Source: CALKZN01 sp050633585 (GTDB taxonomy: Bacteria; Pseudomonadota; Gammaproteobacteria; Arenicellales; Arenicellaceae). Taken from it: DNA of 23,561 nucleotides. Below the pieces are notes generated by a model. It was not told where the DNA came from and did not search any database. It worked only from the letters and a program-made list of their open reading frames with translations. This document shows positions 7,444-14,780 of this stretch, piece after piece. Each line of letters begins with the position of its first letter. Position 1 is the stretch's first letter. The stretch is from assembly GCA_050633585.1 (NCBI GenBank), contig JBOEGT010000061.1:1-23561 (forward strand), given 5' to 3'. Made by a program: the position numbers and the translations under genes.

Positions 7444-8544
7444 GTGTCTTTATGGAAATGTTTTTGGCAAAATTGCTTTTGGCCATTATTGATATTAGCG
7501 CTGCTAGGTTTGGCGCAAATGTTTTGGCCTGGTGGAAAGTGGCGCAGTATTGAACAGGATGTTAGTTCAGTTATCGTGTCTAACTTAAAAGAGAGTGGTT
7601 ACGATTGGGCTAAGGTCGATACTCATGATCGTGGTAGGGATGTCTTATTAAGTGGTTCTGCTCCTTCTGAACTCGCCAAAAGTGAGGCAATGCGGATTGC
7701 TTCAAAGCTATCTCAGGATAAACGTGGAAATCCTGTTGCACGTATTGTTGAATGGAAAGGGGATGTTGTTATCCCTAAGCCTGATCCAGGTAATCTTTAT
7801 ATTTCAGCAGTAAAGGGTAAAATTACATTGAATGGCGTAGTGGCGAGTGATGCTGAAGTGCAAGCTCTGGTGTCTGCGGCACAAGCGAAGTACGGCGTAG
7901 AAAATGTGACAAACCGACTGGTTGTCAAAGAGAATATCGTGCCAATTGAAAAAATTGCTGACTTGGTGACGGGTTTTGGTTTGAATGATGGCACATTGAG
8001 ACTATCCCTTTCAGGTGTTGTCAAAGTCACTGGAGAAGTTGATTCAGAGGGTGTTAAAAACACGATTGGGCAAAACTTGCAGAGTGCAATCGGTGAGAAT
8101 TATCGGTTCGAGAATCTGATTTCTGTGAAAGAGCCAGAGCCTGAACCAGAACCTGTGGTGGTGGCGCCTAAGCCTGATAAAAGTGCAATCTGCCAAGCAA
8201 AAGTTTTAACCTTGATGAGCTCAAGTAAAATTTTCTTTGAGTCCAGTAAAGCTCAGATTAAGGCGTCGAGTCATTCCTTGTTAGATGATATTGCGGCTAT
8301 TTTAAGTGAGTGCGAAAACGCCTCAATTAATGTGGCGGGGCACACCGATAGCACAGGTAATGAAGCAATTAATGTTCCCTTAAGTCAGAATCGAGCCCAA
8401 GCTGTTGTGGATTATTTGATAGTGAAGGGTATTGAAACATCTAGATTGAGCGCTTCAGGCTTTGGGTCTTCCCAGCCTGTAGATGATAATAATAGTAAAG
8501 AAGGTCGAGCGGCAAATCGTCGTATCGAGTTCACAGTCAAATAA
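7444..8544 (+). CDS. BON-domain/OmpA-family peptidoglycan-binding protein
   Basis: This 366-residue envelope protein starts with GTG, supported by agagga seven bases upstream. An N-terminal membrane helix (about residues 11-29) has no obvious cleavage site, so the protein is probably anchored in the inner membrane with the rest in the periplasm. Residues about 35-160 contain two BON-like beta-alpha units; BON domains are thought to bind membranes or lipids. A short Pro-Glu repeat linker near 230-240 leads to a C-terminal OmpA domain. There, GHTDSTG (H300, D302) and NRRIEF (R359, R360) carry the Asp and Arg that bind diaminopimelate in peptidoglycan. The architecture resembles the mycobacterial ArfA/Rv0899 type. 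The stop is 12 bp before the next gene, so the two form an operon. Probable role: tethering membrane to cell wall. Confidence 0.85.
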   Translation: MSLWKCFWQNCFWPLLILALLGLAQMFWPGGKWRSIEQDVSSVIVSNLKESGYDWAKVDTHDRGRDVLLSGSAPSELAKSEAMRIASKLSQDKRGNPVARIVEWKGDVVIPKPDPGNLYISAVKGKITLNGVVASDAEVQALVSAAQAKYGVENVTNRLVVKENIVPIEKIADLVTGFGLNDGTLRLSLSGVVKVTGEVDSEGVKNTIGQNLQSAIGENYRFENLISVKEPEPEPEPVVVAPKPDKSAICQAKVLTLMSSSKIFFESSKAQIKASSHSLLDDIAAILSECENASINVAGHTDSTGNEAINVPLSQNRAQAVVDYLIVKGIETSRLSASGFGSSQPVDDNNSKEGRAANRRIEFTVK

Positions 8545-8556
8545 CGGAGATTCGCT

Positions 8557-9072
8557 ATGTTTTATTTATTTTTTCAAACTTGGGGCTGGATTATAGCGGC
8601 CTTTATTATTGGGATGTTGGTAGGCTGGTGGCTATGTGGTCGGTGTCGATGTAGTGGTACTAACGACAGCAGTGATCAGGTCGCGGTGGTGTCTGAAACG
8701 CAGTCGACTACTGTTGAAGCGCCAGCTGAGGAAGTGGCTACACAGGCCAATTTAGTCAGTGATGTTGATGATATTCAAGTAGAAGATTCATGGAAGCCAG
8801 CTGGCTTTAGTGAAAAGCCTGCTGACTCAGATGACTTGAAGCGCATAAAAGGTGTTGGACCGGTCATTGAAAAAACATTGAATGGGCTTGGAATTTATCA
8901 GTTTAAGCAAATCGCTGATTTTACGCGCGATAATATTTCTTGGGTGGATAAGTATATTTCATTTCCGGGTCGTATTGACCGAGAGGAGTGGGTTTCTCAA
9001 GCAAAGGCTTTAGCGCAAGGCAAAGATACTGAGTTTTCCAAACGGGTTGATAAAGGCGAAATGAATTATTGA
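8557..9072 (+). CDS. membrane-anchored helix-hairpin-helix protein
   Basis: The 171-residue product has one N-terminal membrane helix (about residues 10-26) followed by a Cys cluster, C27, C30 and C32. A polar, acidic linker spans about 33-88. The C-terminal domain begins DDLKRIKGVGP at 93-103 and continues through a helix-hairpin-helix of the type found in several small proteins and at the tails of some ribosomal and NADH dehydrogenase-associated proteins. It contains the typical WVDKY and GRIDREEWVSQAK segments. GVGP hairpins commonly bind DNA backbone, but in this family the partner is unknown. The ATG is preceded by ggag. It forms a unit with the BON/OmpA gene, and transcription ends at the stem-loop at 9129-9162. 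Confidence 0.75.
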   Translation: MFYLFFQTWGWIIAAFIIGMLVGWWLCGRCRCSGTNDSSDQVAVVSETQSTTVEAPAEEVATQANLVSDVDDIQVEDSWKPAGFSEKPADSDDLKRIKGVGPVIEKTLNGLGIYQFKQIADFTRDNISWVDKYISFPGRIDREEWVSQAKALAQGKDTEFSKRVDKGEMNY

Positions 9073-9128
9073 TTTTCTACGTCATTCGTTGACGGTGTGA
9101 CGTTTTAGAATAAAACGTTCTTTTTGCT

Positions 9129-9162
9129 AAAAAAGCCTCTGAAGATTTTCAGAGGCTTTTTT
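9129..9162. terminator. bidirectional intrinsic terminator
   Basis: AAAAAAGCCTCTGAA at 9129-9143 pairs perfectly with TTCAGAGGCTTTTTT at 9148-9162 around a GATT loop. The 15-bp stem has a T-run on each strand. It lies between the convergent HHH gene and ppiB and can serve both. Confidence 0.93.
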
Positions 9163-9172
9163 ATGTGATGGC

Positions 9173-9673
9173 TTATTGTTGAATGATGTTCTTGATCAAG
9201 ATATCTTCTGTTGGCACATCTTGATGGCCCATTCGGTTGCCTGTGCTGGTGCTTGAAATGGCGTCAACGACATCCATGCCTTCAGTGACTTTTCCAAATA
9301 CGCAATAACCCCAGCCTTGCGTTGAGCGAGACTTATAGTTTAAAAATCCATTATCACCCGTGTTGATGAAAAATTGTGAGCTGGCTGAATGCGGATCAGC
9401 GGTTCGTGCCATTGCAATGGTACCAATCGCATTTTCTAAGCCGTTGTCTGCTTCATTTTCAACACGGTTAGGGGCGGGTTTTTGGTTGAAGTTGGTGTCA
9501 AAACCCCCGCCTTGGATCATGAAATTTGGGATCACTCGGTGGAACAGTGTGTTTTCATAGAAGCCTGCACCTAAATAGTGTAAAAAGTTTTCTACAGTTT
9601 GTGGCGCTTTTTCACGGTCAAGTTCTACGGTAATATCGCCAAGGGAAGTTTGAATAGTAATAATGTCAGTCAT
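9173..9673 (-). CDS. ppiB: cytoplasmic peptidyl-prolyl cis-trans isomerase B
   Basis: This cyclophilin catalyses proline cis-trans isomerisation in the cytoplasm. The 166-residue length matches E. coli PpiB (164). There is no signal peptide. Typical cyclophilin motifs are present: FHRVIPNFMIQGG near residues 44-56, with the catalytic Arg and the Phe-Met-Gln pocket, then GTIAMART and ASSQFFIN. The downstream end meets the bidirectional terminator. A strong promoter lies about 80 bp upstream, inside the end of ygfA, so ppiB is probably transcribed independently of ygfA. The leader between them holds a tandem 18-bp repeat. Confidence 0.95.
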   Translation of the reverse strand: MTDIITIQTSLGDITVELDREKAPQTVENFLHYLGAGFYENTLFHRVIPNFMIQGGGFDTNFNQKPAPNRVENEADNGLENAIGTIAMARTADPHSASSQFFINTGDNGFLNYKSRSTQGWGYCVFGKVTEGMDVVDAISSTSTGNRMGHQDVPTEDILIKNIIQQ

Positions 9674-9702
9674 GCTGGTGTCTGCTAATGGTTGCGGCTA
9701 TC

Positions 9703-9738
9703 GATGCTTTTGTAGTATCTGATGCTTTAGTAGTATCT
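9703..9738. repeat. tandem 18-bp duplication
   Basis: Two adjacent 18-bp copies, 9703-9720 and 9721-9738, differ at one base (GATGCTTT[T/A]GTAGTATCT). They lie in the 5' untranslated region of ppiB and look like a recent local duplication. Confidence 0.8.
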
Positions 9739-9750
9739 AGTAAGGCGCGA

Positions 9751-9778
9751 ATTATACGCGCTTAATGAGTTAAAGTAA
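9751..9778 (-). promoter_or_regulatory. ppiB promoter
   Basis: The minus strand has a perfect -10 TATAAT at 9756-9751 inside an inverted GCGCG/CGCGC context, with a weak -35 TTACTT at 9778-9773 and a 16-bp spacer. It overlaps the last codons of ygfA. Confidence 0.55.
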
Positions 9779-10396
9779 TGCTGAATCTATTGCGTAGTAG
9801 TTTTGCTCAGTGATGATCGCATCGAGTGGTACGTCCCAAGTTTCTGAGTGTATTGTTTCTAAGCGTTGAGCTTCATAGGCTAGGCCGATTAAGTAAGGCT
9901 TTTTGATATGGCTTAAGGCGTGTTTAAACGCAAGAGCCCTATCGTAATATCCTCCGCCCATACCTATTCGTTTTCCTTGTGTGTCAAAACCTAATAACGG
10001 CATAAAAATAATGTCTAGTGCGTTTGCACTAATGGTTCGAAGTTTTTTATGCTTGTGTTGTTTAGGTTCTTCTATGCCGAGCCTATTCTTCTGCAGCTTG
10101 CTTGCATTCATGTCGTGCTGTACAAATTGCATTTTATGATGATTAAATGACGAAATTCGAGGCACAAAACTGTTTTTATTCAGTTGTGAGTTGCGTTGCA
10201 GAATCGATGCGGTCGGGAATTCGCTGAAAAATGGAAGATATAAGGCAATGTTTTGAGCTGAGCGATAAACACGAAGTTGGTTTAACTGCTTTGTTAAAGA
10301 AGAGGATGCTTTGTCGGCAAACGCATTGGACGCATCTTTTCTCAGAGATTTTAACTGTTTTCTGAGATGTTGTTTATTGTTGGCGTTTTTAGGCAT
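9770..10396 (-). CDS. ygfA: 5-formyltetrahydrofolate cyclo-ligase
   Basis: The enzyme converts 5-formyl-THF to methenyl-THF using ATP, clearing a folate by-product. Starting at the ATG at 10396 gives 208 residues, close to the family length of about 200. A TTG at 10468 would extend it by 24 residues into the 6S RNA and is rejected. The N-terminus has KQHLRKQLKSLRKD, the usual basic start. The C-terminal half has DIIFMPLLGFDTQGKRIGMGGGYYDR, which holds the ATP/Mg motif GFDxxGxRxGxGGGYYD. The gene follows the 6S RNA gene with about 12 bases between, as in many Gammaproteobacteria, and is likely made from the same transcript. Confidence 0.92.
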   Translation of the reverse strand: MPKNANNKQHLRKQLKSLRKDASNAFADKASSSLTKQLNQLRVYRSAQNIALYLPFFSEFPTASILQRNSQLNKNSFVPRISSFNHHKMQFVQHDMNASKLQKNRLGIEEPKQHKHKKLRTISANALDIIFMPLLGFDTQGKRIGMGGGYYDRALAFKHALSHIKKPYLIGLAYEAQRLETIHSETWDVPLDAIITEQNYYAIDSALL

Positions 10397-10404
10397 AGAT
10401 TGGA

Positions 10405-10612
10405 GTGTAGATAAAGATGCGAACCCACCTTTGCCGTCATATTTCGGTGCCTTGAACCAATGGTTCAAGTGGGTACCTCGTGTTCCTATCAGGTGCTGCC
10501 TCAGTGGGCTTCACACAACAATTTCCAGTCTGATACCCGAGAAAAAATATTAGGTTCTAAGGGATTAAGAAACACAACGCACAACGCAGGCTCGCACTAA
10601 TCTTTCATCTAA
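10405..10612 (-). ncRNA. ssrS: 6S RNA
   Basis: 6S RNA mimics an open promoter and sequesters sigma70 RNA polymerase in stationary phase. Evidence is position (between zapA and ygfA, co-oriented with ygfA) and structure on the minus strand. A long closing stem pairs TAGAT and AAAGAT near 10611-10599 with ATCTTT and ATCTA at 10419-10408, and GCGAGCC at 10595-10589 with GGTTCGC at about 10425-10419. The diagnostic CTTGAACCATTGGTTCAAG hairpin of the 3' bubble strand spans 10470-10452; E. coli 6S has almost the same element. An upper stem pairs TATCAG at 10535-10530 with CTGATA at 10492-10487, with CTCG/CGAG above. At about 205 nt it is slightly longer than E. coli 6S (184). Ends are estimates to within about 5 bases. 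Confidence 0.87.
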
Positions 10613-10618
10613 CGTATG

Positions 10619-10646
10619 AATTTATTATATGCGATTCTGAGGTCAA
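10619..10646 (-). promoter_or_regulatory. 6S RNA promoter
   Basis: The minus strand shows TTGACC at 10646-10641 and, after 16 bp, TAAATT at 10624-10619, which would start transcription near 10612 at the base of the 6S closing stem. An overlapping perfect TATAAT at 10629-10624 is an alternative -10 with no good -35. Confidence 0.5.
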
Positions 10647-10706
10647 AATAGTAAGCCAATAAAAAATAAATTAAGAATTTTGTTTTTTATCTGTAAAAGT
10701 AATGAC

Positions 10707-11003
10707 TTACGCGCCATTCATGACTTGATCAATTTTTTCACTCAATAAGTTGATTTCGTCACTCATTTGGTCGGAGGAGGATTGTTTTTTACGTAATTCT
10801 AATAACTCACTGGCTAAATTAATAGCCACCATAATAGCAATACGTTCGTTGCCAACAATTTTTCCTTGGCTTTGTATTAAGTCAATTTGCTCGTCCAAAT
10901 AACGACTAGCGGCTAGTAAACTGACCTTTTCTTCGGGTTCGCAGGCAACGGCAAATTCTTTGCCCATCACTTGGATTTTGACGCTTTCTCTTGTCGCTTT
11001 CAT
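10707..11003 (-). CDS. zapA: cell division protein ZapA
   Basis: ZapA binds FtsZ and bundles its protofilaments at the division septum. The 98-residue protein has the N-terminal beta-rich FtsZ-binding head (VKIQVMGKEFAVAC, then LLAASRYLDEQI) and a long C-terminal helix that forms the dimer/tetramer coiled coil (SDEINLLSEKIDQVM). The length is usual for the family. It lies 21 bp after the ZapB-like gene, so both are probably one transcript. 6S RNA follows on the same strand. Confidence 0.94.
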   Translation of the reverse strand: MKATRESVKIQVMGKEFAVACEPEEKVSLLAASRYLDEQIDLIQSQGKIVGNERIAIMVAINLASELLELRKKQSSSDQMSDEINLLSEKIDQVMNGA

Positions 11004-11024
11004 AAATGGTGTGAAAATTTAAAG

Positions 11025-11222
11025 TTATTGCTCATCGACTATTTTTAAACGTTTCACAATACTTTCCAGCCTAGCACGTGCCAGTTTGTTTTTTTCTTGT
11101 AAATTAGAACGTTCCGTAAGTAATGAATCTTGGCTGCCTCTTAAAGCGGTATTTTCGTCCTTGAGACGACGGATTTCGTTGATTAACCAGTCTACTTTTT
11201 CTTCTAATGTTGTAATGCTCAT
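11025..11222 (-). CDS. ZapB-like small coiled-coil protein (TIGR02449-type)
   Basis: This 65-residue protein is a nearly continuous coiled coil: heptads of Leu, Ile and Val run from LEEKVDWLINEI through LKDENTALRGSQ to ARLESIVKRLK. Small proteins of this form directly upstream of zapA are common in Gammaproteobacteria and are grouped with TIGR02449 or called ZapB-like. E. coli ZapB (81 aa) is a coiled coil that joins ZapA at the septal ring. The function here is inferred from length, coiled coil and neighbour; sequence identity to E. coli ZapB is not obvious. The region 11223-11441 between it and divergent ygfB holds the two promoters, neither of which I can place firmly. Confidence 0.82.
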   Translation of the reverse strand: MSITTLEEKVDWLINEIRRLKDENTALRGSQDSLLTERSNLQEKNKLARARLESIVKRLKIVDEQ

Positions 11223-11441
11223 AGTATGAAGTCTCTGTTACCTAGTGTGTTAGTGTTATTTAGACTAGGGATTAAGAATATCGCTTCAATATATGCATAG
11301 TCTGGCTCTGGGTCAATGCCTAAGTGCTTTTGTCATTGATAATGCTGATTTATTTGAACCTAAATTTCATCAATCAGCGTTTTGCAGTGTATGAAATGGT
11401 ATTATTGAAGGGAAGTTAAAATTTAATTAAATATAGAGAAT

Positions 11442-12029
11442 ATGAACACCATAGACCAATATCAACAACTTGAATCTAGTCTGCATTTGGCCGGTTTGCA
11501 TCAGCCTAGTTCCGAAGCTCATGGCTTAATTGTTGGTTGCATCGCAAATCATATGCATACGGCTAAAGCACCCAACTTATTGGCATTGTTGGCGGGTAAG
11601 GAGGCGACGACTGATGGAGAACCAAGCGCTAATTATGCACCACTCCATGAACTGTTGAATGAAGTTTATCGAGACACTAGCGAGGTTTTGTTAGAAAATG
11701 CAGATGAGTTCCAATTATTGTTAGTGGATGAAGATGTTTCATTGGCAATCAGAACAGAAAGCCTTGCTGATTGGTGTCGGGGGTATTTATTAGGTTTATT
11801 ACAAAGCGACAGCATATCATTAGATCAACTTCCTGAAGATGGTCCAGAAATCGCTCGCGATATTTTAGCAATTTCAGAAGCTGGGCCTAATGAAGAAGGC
11901 GAAGAGACAGAGGAAGATGCATGGGCATTGGCGGAGTTGGAGGAATATGTCAAAGTGGGCGTTCAGCTAGTATTTGAATTCATTATTAGAGCCCGTTCTG
12001 AGCAGCAACCACAAGCGCCATTGCAATAA
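11442..12029 (+). CDS. ygfB: YgfB, UPF0149 family protein
   Basis: The 195-residue helical acidic protein matches the UPF0149 family in length and in its hallmarks: GLHQPSSEAHGLIVGCIA near the N-terminus, then ADWCRGYLLGL in the middle and an acidic segment (EEGEETEEDAWALAELEEYVKVGVQLVFEF) split across the C-terminal third. YgfB of Pseudomonas has been linked to repression of peptidoglycan-recycling genes and beta-lactam response; in most species the role is unknown. It is the first gene of the ygfB-pepP-ubiH-ubiI cluster, 63 bp before the pepP ATG, and is divergent from the zapB-like gene. Confidence 0.92.
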   Translation: MNTIDQYQQLESSLHLAGLHQPSSEAHGLIVGCIANHMHTAKAPNLLALLAGKEATTDGEPSANYAPLHELLNEVYRDTSEVLLENADEFQLLLVDEDVSLAIRTESLADWCRGYLLGLLQSDSISLDQLPEDGPEIARDILAISEAGPNEEGEETEEDAWALAELEEYVKVGVQLVFEFIIRARSEQQPQAPLQ

Positions 12030-12092
12030 AATGATGGTGACAAATCTCACTCAAGATTCACGAAAACAGTTAGTCGAATATTGAATAAACCT

Positions 12093-13403
12093 ATGAACAC
12101 TGCGTTAAATATTGATATTTATCATCAACGTCGTCGTCACTTGATGCAAAGCATGGGTGGCGGTGTAGCTATCGTACCAACATCGCCGGTACAGTCTAGG
12201 AATGGCGATGTTGAATTCCAGTATCGCCCAGATAGCGATTTTTATTACTTAACAGGTTTTAATGAGCCAGAGTCCGTTGCGGTGTTATGTCCGGGGCGAG
12301 AAGCTGGCGAATATATTTTGTTTTGCCGTGAAAAAGATCTTGATAAAGAGCTTTGGTATGGGCGGCGAGCAGGCTTGGAAGGCGCCGTTGAGAAGTATGG
12401 TGCAGATGATGCTTTTCCAATTGAAGATTTAGACGACATTTTACCGCGCTTACTTGAGGATCAATCGAAAATTTTCGCTAGCCTAGGTCGATATTCTGAC
12501 TTTGATGCTAAAGTCATGCAGTGGATGAACGAAGTCAAACTGCGTTCTCGTAGAGGTATTCATGCGCCTCATGAAATGGTCGATTTGAGTTATCTATTGC
12601 ATGAACAACGTTTGATTAAGCGCAAAGATGAAGTCACGATTATGCAACGAGCTGGCAAAATTTCTGCGGCGGGGCATGTCCGAGCGATGGAAATGTGCAA
12701 GCCAGGAATGACTGAGCATCAAGTGCAAGCTGAAATGGAGTATATTTTTCGAAAAATGGGGAGTACCTACAATGCTTACCCATCGATTGTTGCTGGCGGA
12801 GAAAACTCTTGTATCTTGCACTACATTGATAATAATGCCGTGCTCAATGATGGCGATTTGTTGCTTATCGATGCGGGTGCTGAGCTAGATTGTTATGCGT
12901 CAGATATCAGCCGCACATTCCCTGTGAATGGTAAATTTAGTGGTGAGCAGCGCGCACTATATGAAGTCGTATTAGCCGCGCAACACGCTGCATTTGATGT
13001 GTGCAAGCAAGGCGAACATTGGAATAGGCCTCATGAACGTGCTGTTGAGGTGATTACCGAAGGGTTGTTGGATGTTGGTTTGCTACAAGGAGAACTGAAT
13101 GAATTGATTGAAACACACGCTTATCGTGAATTTTATATGCACCGCACCGGCCATTGGTTAGGTTTAGATGTGCATGATGTTGGCGATTATCAAATCGACC
13201 AAGAATGGCGCGTGTTAGAGCCGGGAATGGTCTTTACTGTTGAGCCGGGAATTTATGTGGGTAAAAACCAAAACGTTGATGAGCGTTGGCACGATATAGG
13301 TATTCGTATTGAAGATGATGTGGTTATCAGAAAAGCGGGCCACGAAGTGCTGACGAAAAATGTGCCAACAGCTATTGATGATATTGAACATTTAATGGCT
13401 TAG
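12093..13403 (+). CDS. pepP: Xaa-Pro aminopeptidase P
   Basis: PepP removes an N-terminal residue followed by proline, using a dinuclear Mn centre in a pita-bread fold. With the ATG at 12093 (436 residues) the metal ligands are D260, D271, H354, E384 and E407, almost identical to E. coli numbering (260, 271, 354, 383, 406), which supports this start over the TTG at 12081. Motifs seen are LLIDAGAELDCYASDISRTF, HWLGLDVHDVG, TVEPGIYV and GIRIEDDV. The N-terminal domain (1-170) carries the DSDFYYLTGFNEPE segment typical of PepP. The gene is part of the conserved ygfB-pepP-ubiH-ubiI run. Confidence 0.95.
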   Translation: MNTALNIDIYHQRRRHLMQSMGGGVAIVPTSPVQSRNGDVEFQYRPDSDFYYLTGFNEPESVAVLCPGREAGEYILFCREKDLDKELWYGRRAGLEGAVEKYGADDAFPIEDLDDILPRLLEDQSKIFASLGRYSDFDAKVMQWMNEVKLRSRRGIHAPHEMVDLSYLLHEQRLIKRKDEVTIMQRAGKISAAGHVRAMEMCKPGMTEHQVQAEMEYIFRKMGSTYNAYPSIVAGGENSCILHYIDNNAVLNDGDLLLIDAGAELDCYASDISRTFPVNGKFSGEQRALYEVVLAAQHAAFDVCKQGEHWNRPHERAVEVITEGLLDVGLLQGELNELIETHAYREFYMHRTGHWLGLDVHDVGDYQIDQEWRVLEPGMVFTVEPGIYVGKNQNVDERWHDIGIRIEDDVVIRKAGHEVLTKNVPTAIDDIEHLMA

Positions 13404-13457
13404 TGTGTAATATCGCTGTTCACTTAGTTCTAATATTTTGATTTAAATTACATTGAC

Positions 13458-14780
13458 ATGGTATCTAAGCAAAAAGAAGAATTAAGCTCGGAAAATGCTG
13501 ACATAGTGATTGTTGGTGGTGGACTAGCTGGTTTATCAATGGCTTCTGCTTTGAGTCAGTTACCTTTACATATTGCGGTGATTGAAACAGCAAACTCACC
13601 ATTGAATGATTCTTCAATTGTTCAAAGCGCTAATGCCTCCTATTCACCCAGTTTTGATGATCGTGCTTTAGCGCTATCGCTGGCGTCTATAAAAATTTTA
13701 AAAAATATCGGCGTGTTACAACAAACCGATATTGAGTCCTGCACGCCGATTGAGCATATTCATGTCTCAGACAAGGGACATCTAGGTATGTTGCGAATGG
13801 CTGCTAAAGAAGTCGGTGAAGCGAATTTAGGGCGAGTCATTCCTGCGCCGTTATTAGGTCAAAAGCTTGCTGAGTTTCTTGCCAAGAGTGATTATGCCGC
13901 AAACATTACGGTGTTTGATCAATCAGAAGTTACTCAAGTACGACACTACACGGAGCATGCTGCCGTGAATGTTTCGTCCAACAATGTAAAAAGGGTAATT
14001 AATTGCCAAACAGTGATTCTTGCGGATGGTGGTCGATCCAACATTGCTGAAAGTATGGGGTTGATTGCAAAAACAACTGATTATCAACAGGTAGGAATAT
14101 TGGCGAATGTCGGTGTTGATCGTGGGCACCAGGATATTGCCTATGAACGTTTCACTGACACTGGACCATTAGCCTTGTTGCCGTTAAGGCGCAACGAATT
14201 TAAATTGGTGTGGACGGTGAAACCTGAAAGACAGGCTGAACTTTTGGAGATGAATGATGCACAATTTTTAGCGGCTTTGCAGCAACGGTTTGGCTATCGA
14301 GCGGGTGCTTTTAATAAAGTCAGCCGTCGAGTATCTTATCCGATGAAAGCCAATGAGCGATCACAAATCGTGGCAGGACGAATTGCGTTGATTGGTAATG
14401 CTGCTCACAGCTTGCATCCAATAGCCGGGCAAGGTTTTAATTTAGGTTTGCGAGATGTCGCTTGTCTGGCGGAGGTATTTGCGAATCAATTGCAAAATAA
14501 ATGTGATTTAGGTGATGTGAGTGCACTCTTGCACTATCAGTCTTTAAGGCAAGAGGATATTCACAGAACAGCGGCATTTACTGATCAACTGGTGAAGTGC
14601 TTTTCCACCAGTGTTAAACCCATTGCGATGATACGGACAGTAGGTTTGCTAGCTCTTGATCGTCAGCCAGTGTTCAAACGTCAACTCATGCGGAAATTGA
14701 TGGGAGTGTCTGGGCAACAATTTAAATTACTCACTGGTCAGCCGTTGGTGAGTGATTATAGTGATGGCAGGGTGGCATGA
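13458..14780 (+). CDS. ubiH: 2-octaprenyl-6-methoxyphenol hydroxylase
   Basis: UbiH is an FAD-dependent monooxygenase hydroxylating the ring during ubiquinone synthesis (C1 position in E. coli). The 440-residue protein has the N-terminal dinucleotide motif GGGLAG at 20-25 after the IVIV strand, the DDRALALS motif around 69-76, and the second FAD motif G313-N314-A315-A316-H317 followed by LHPIAGQGFNLGLRD. The GN rather than GD form in this motif is typical of UbiH and separates it from the downstream paralog. The start follows pepP by 54 bp. Its stop overlaps the ubiI start by four bases (ATGA), so translation is coupled. It is somewhat longer than E. coli UbiH (392), mostly in the 40-65 and middle regions. 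Confidence 0.92.
   Translation: MVSKQKEELSSENADIVIVGGGLAGLSMASALSQLPLHIAVIETANSPLNDSSIVQSANASYSPSFDDRALALSLASIKILKNIGVLQQTDIESCTPIEHIHVSDKGHLGMLRMAAKEVGEANLGRVIPAPLLGQKLAEFLAKSDYAANITVFDQSEVTQVRHYTEHAAVNVSSNNVKRVINCQTVILADGGRSNIAESMGLIAKTTDYQQVGILANVGVDRGHQDIAYERFTDTGPLALLPLRRNEFKLVWTVKPERQAELLEMNDAQFLAALQQRFGYRAGAFNKVSRRVSYPMKANERSQIVAGRIALIGNAAHSLHPIAGQGFNLGLRDVACLAEVFANQLQNKCDLGDVSALLHYQSLRQEDIHRTAAFTDQLVKCFSTSVKPIAMIRTVGLLALDRQPVFKRQLMRKLMGVSGQQFKLLTGQPLVSDYSDGRVA

Noticed and set aside
10397..10468. N-terminal extension of ygfA from a TTG
   Set aside because: It falls inside the 6S RNA structure and exceeds the family length; the ATG at 10396 fits.
13923..14129. Minus-strand ORF inside ubiH, and similar antisense ORFs inside trpB, phrB and others
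   Set aside because: They lie opposite strongly conserved proteins and show no recognisable domain, so they are shadows.
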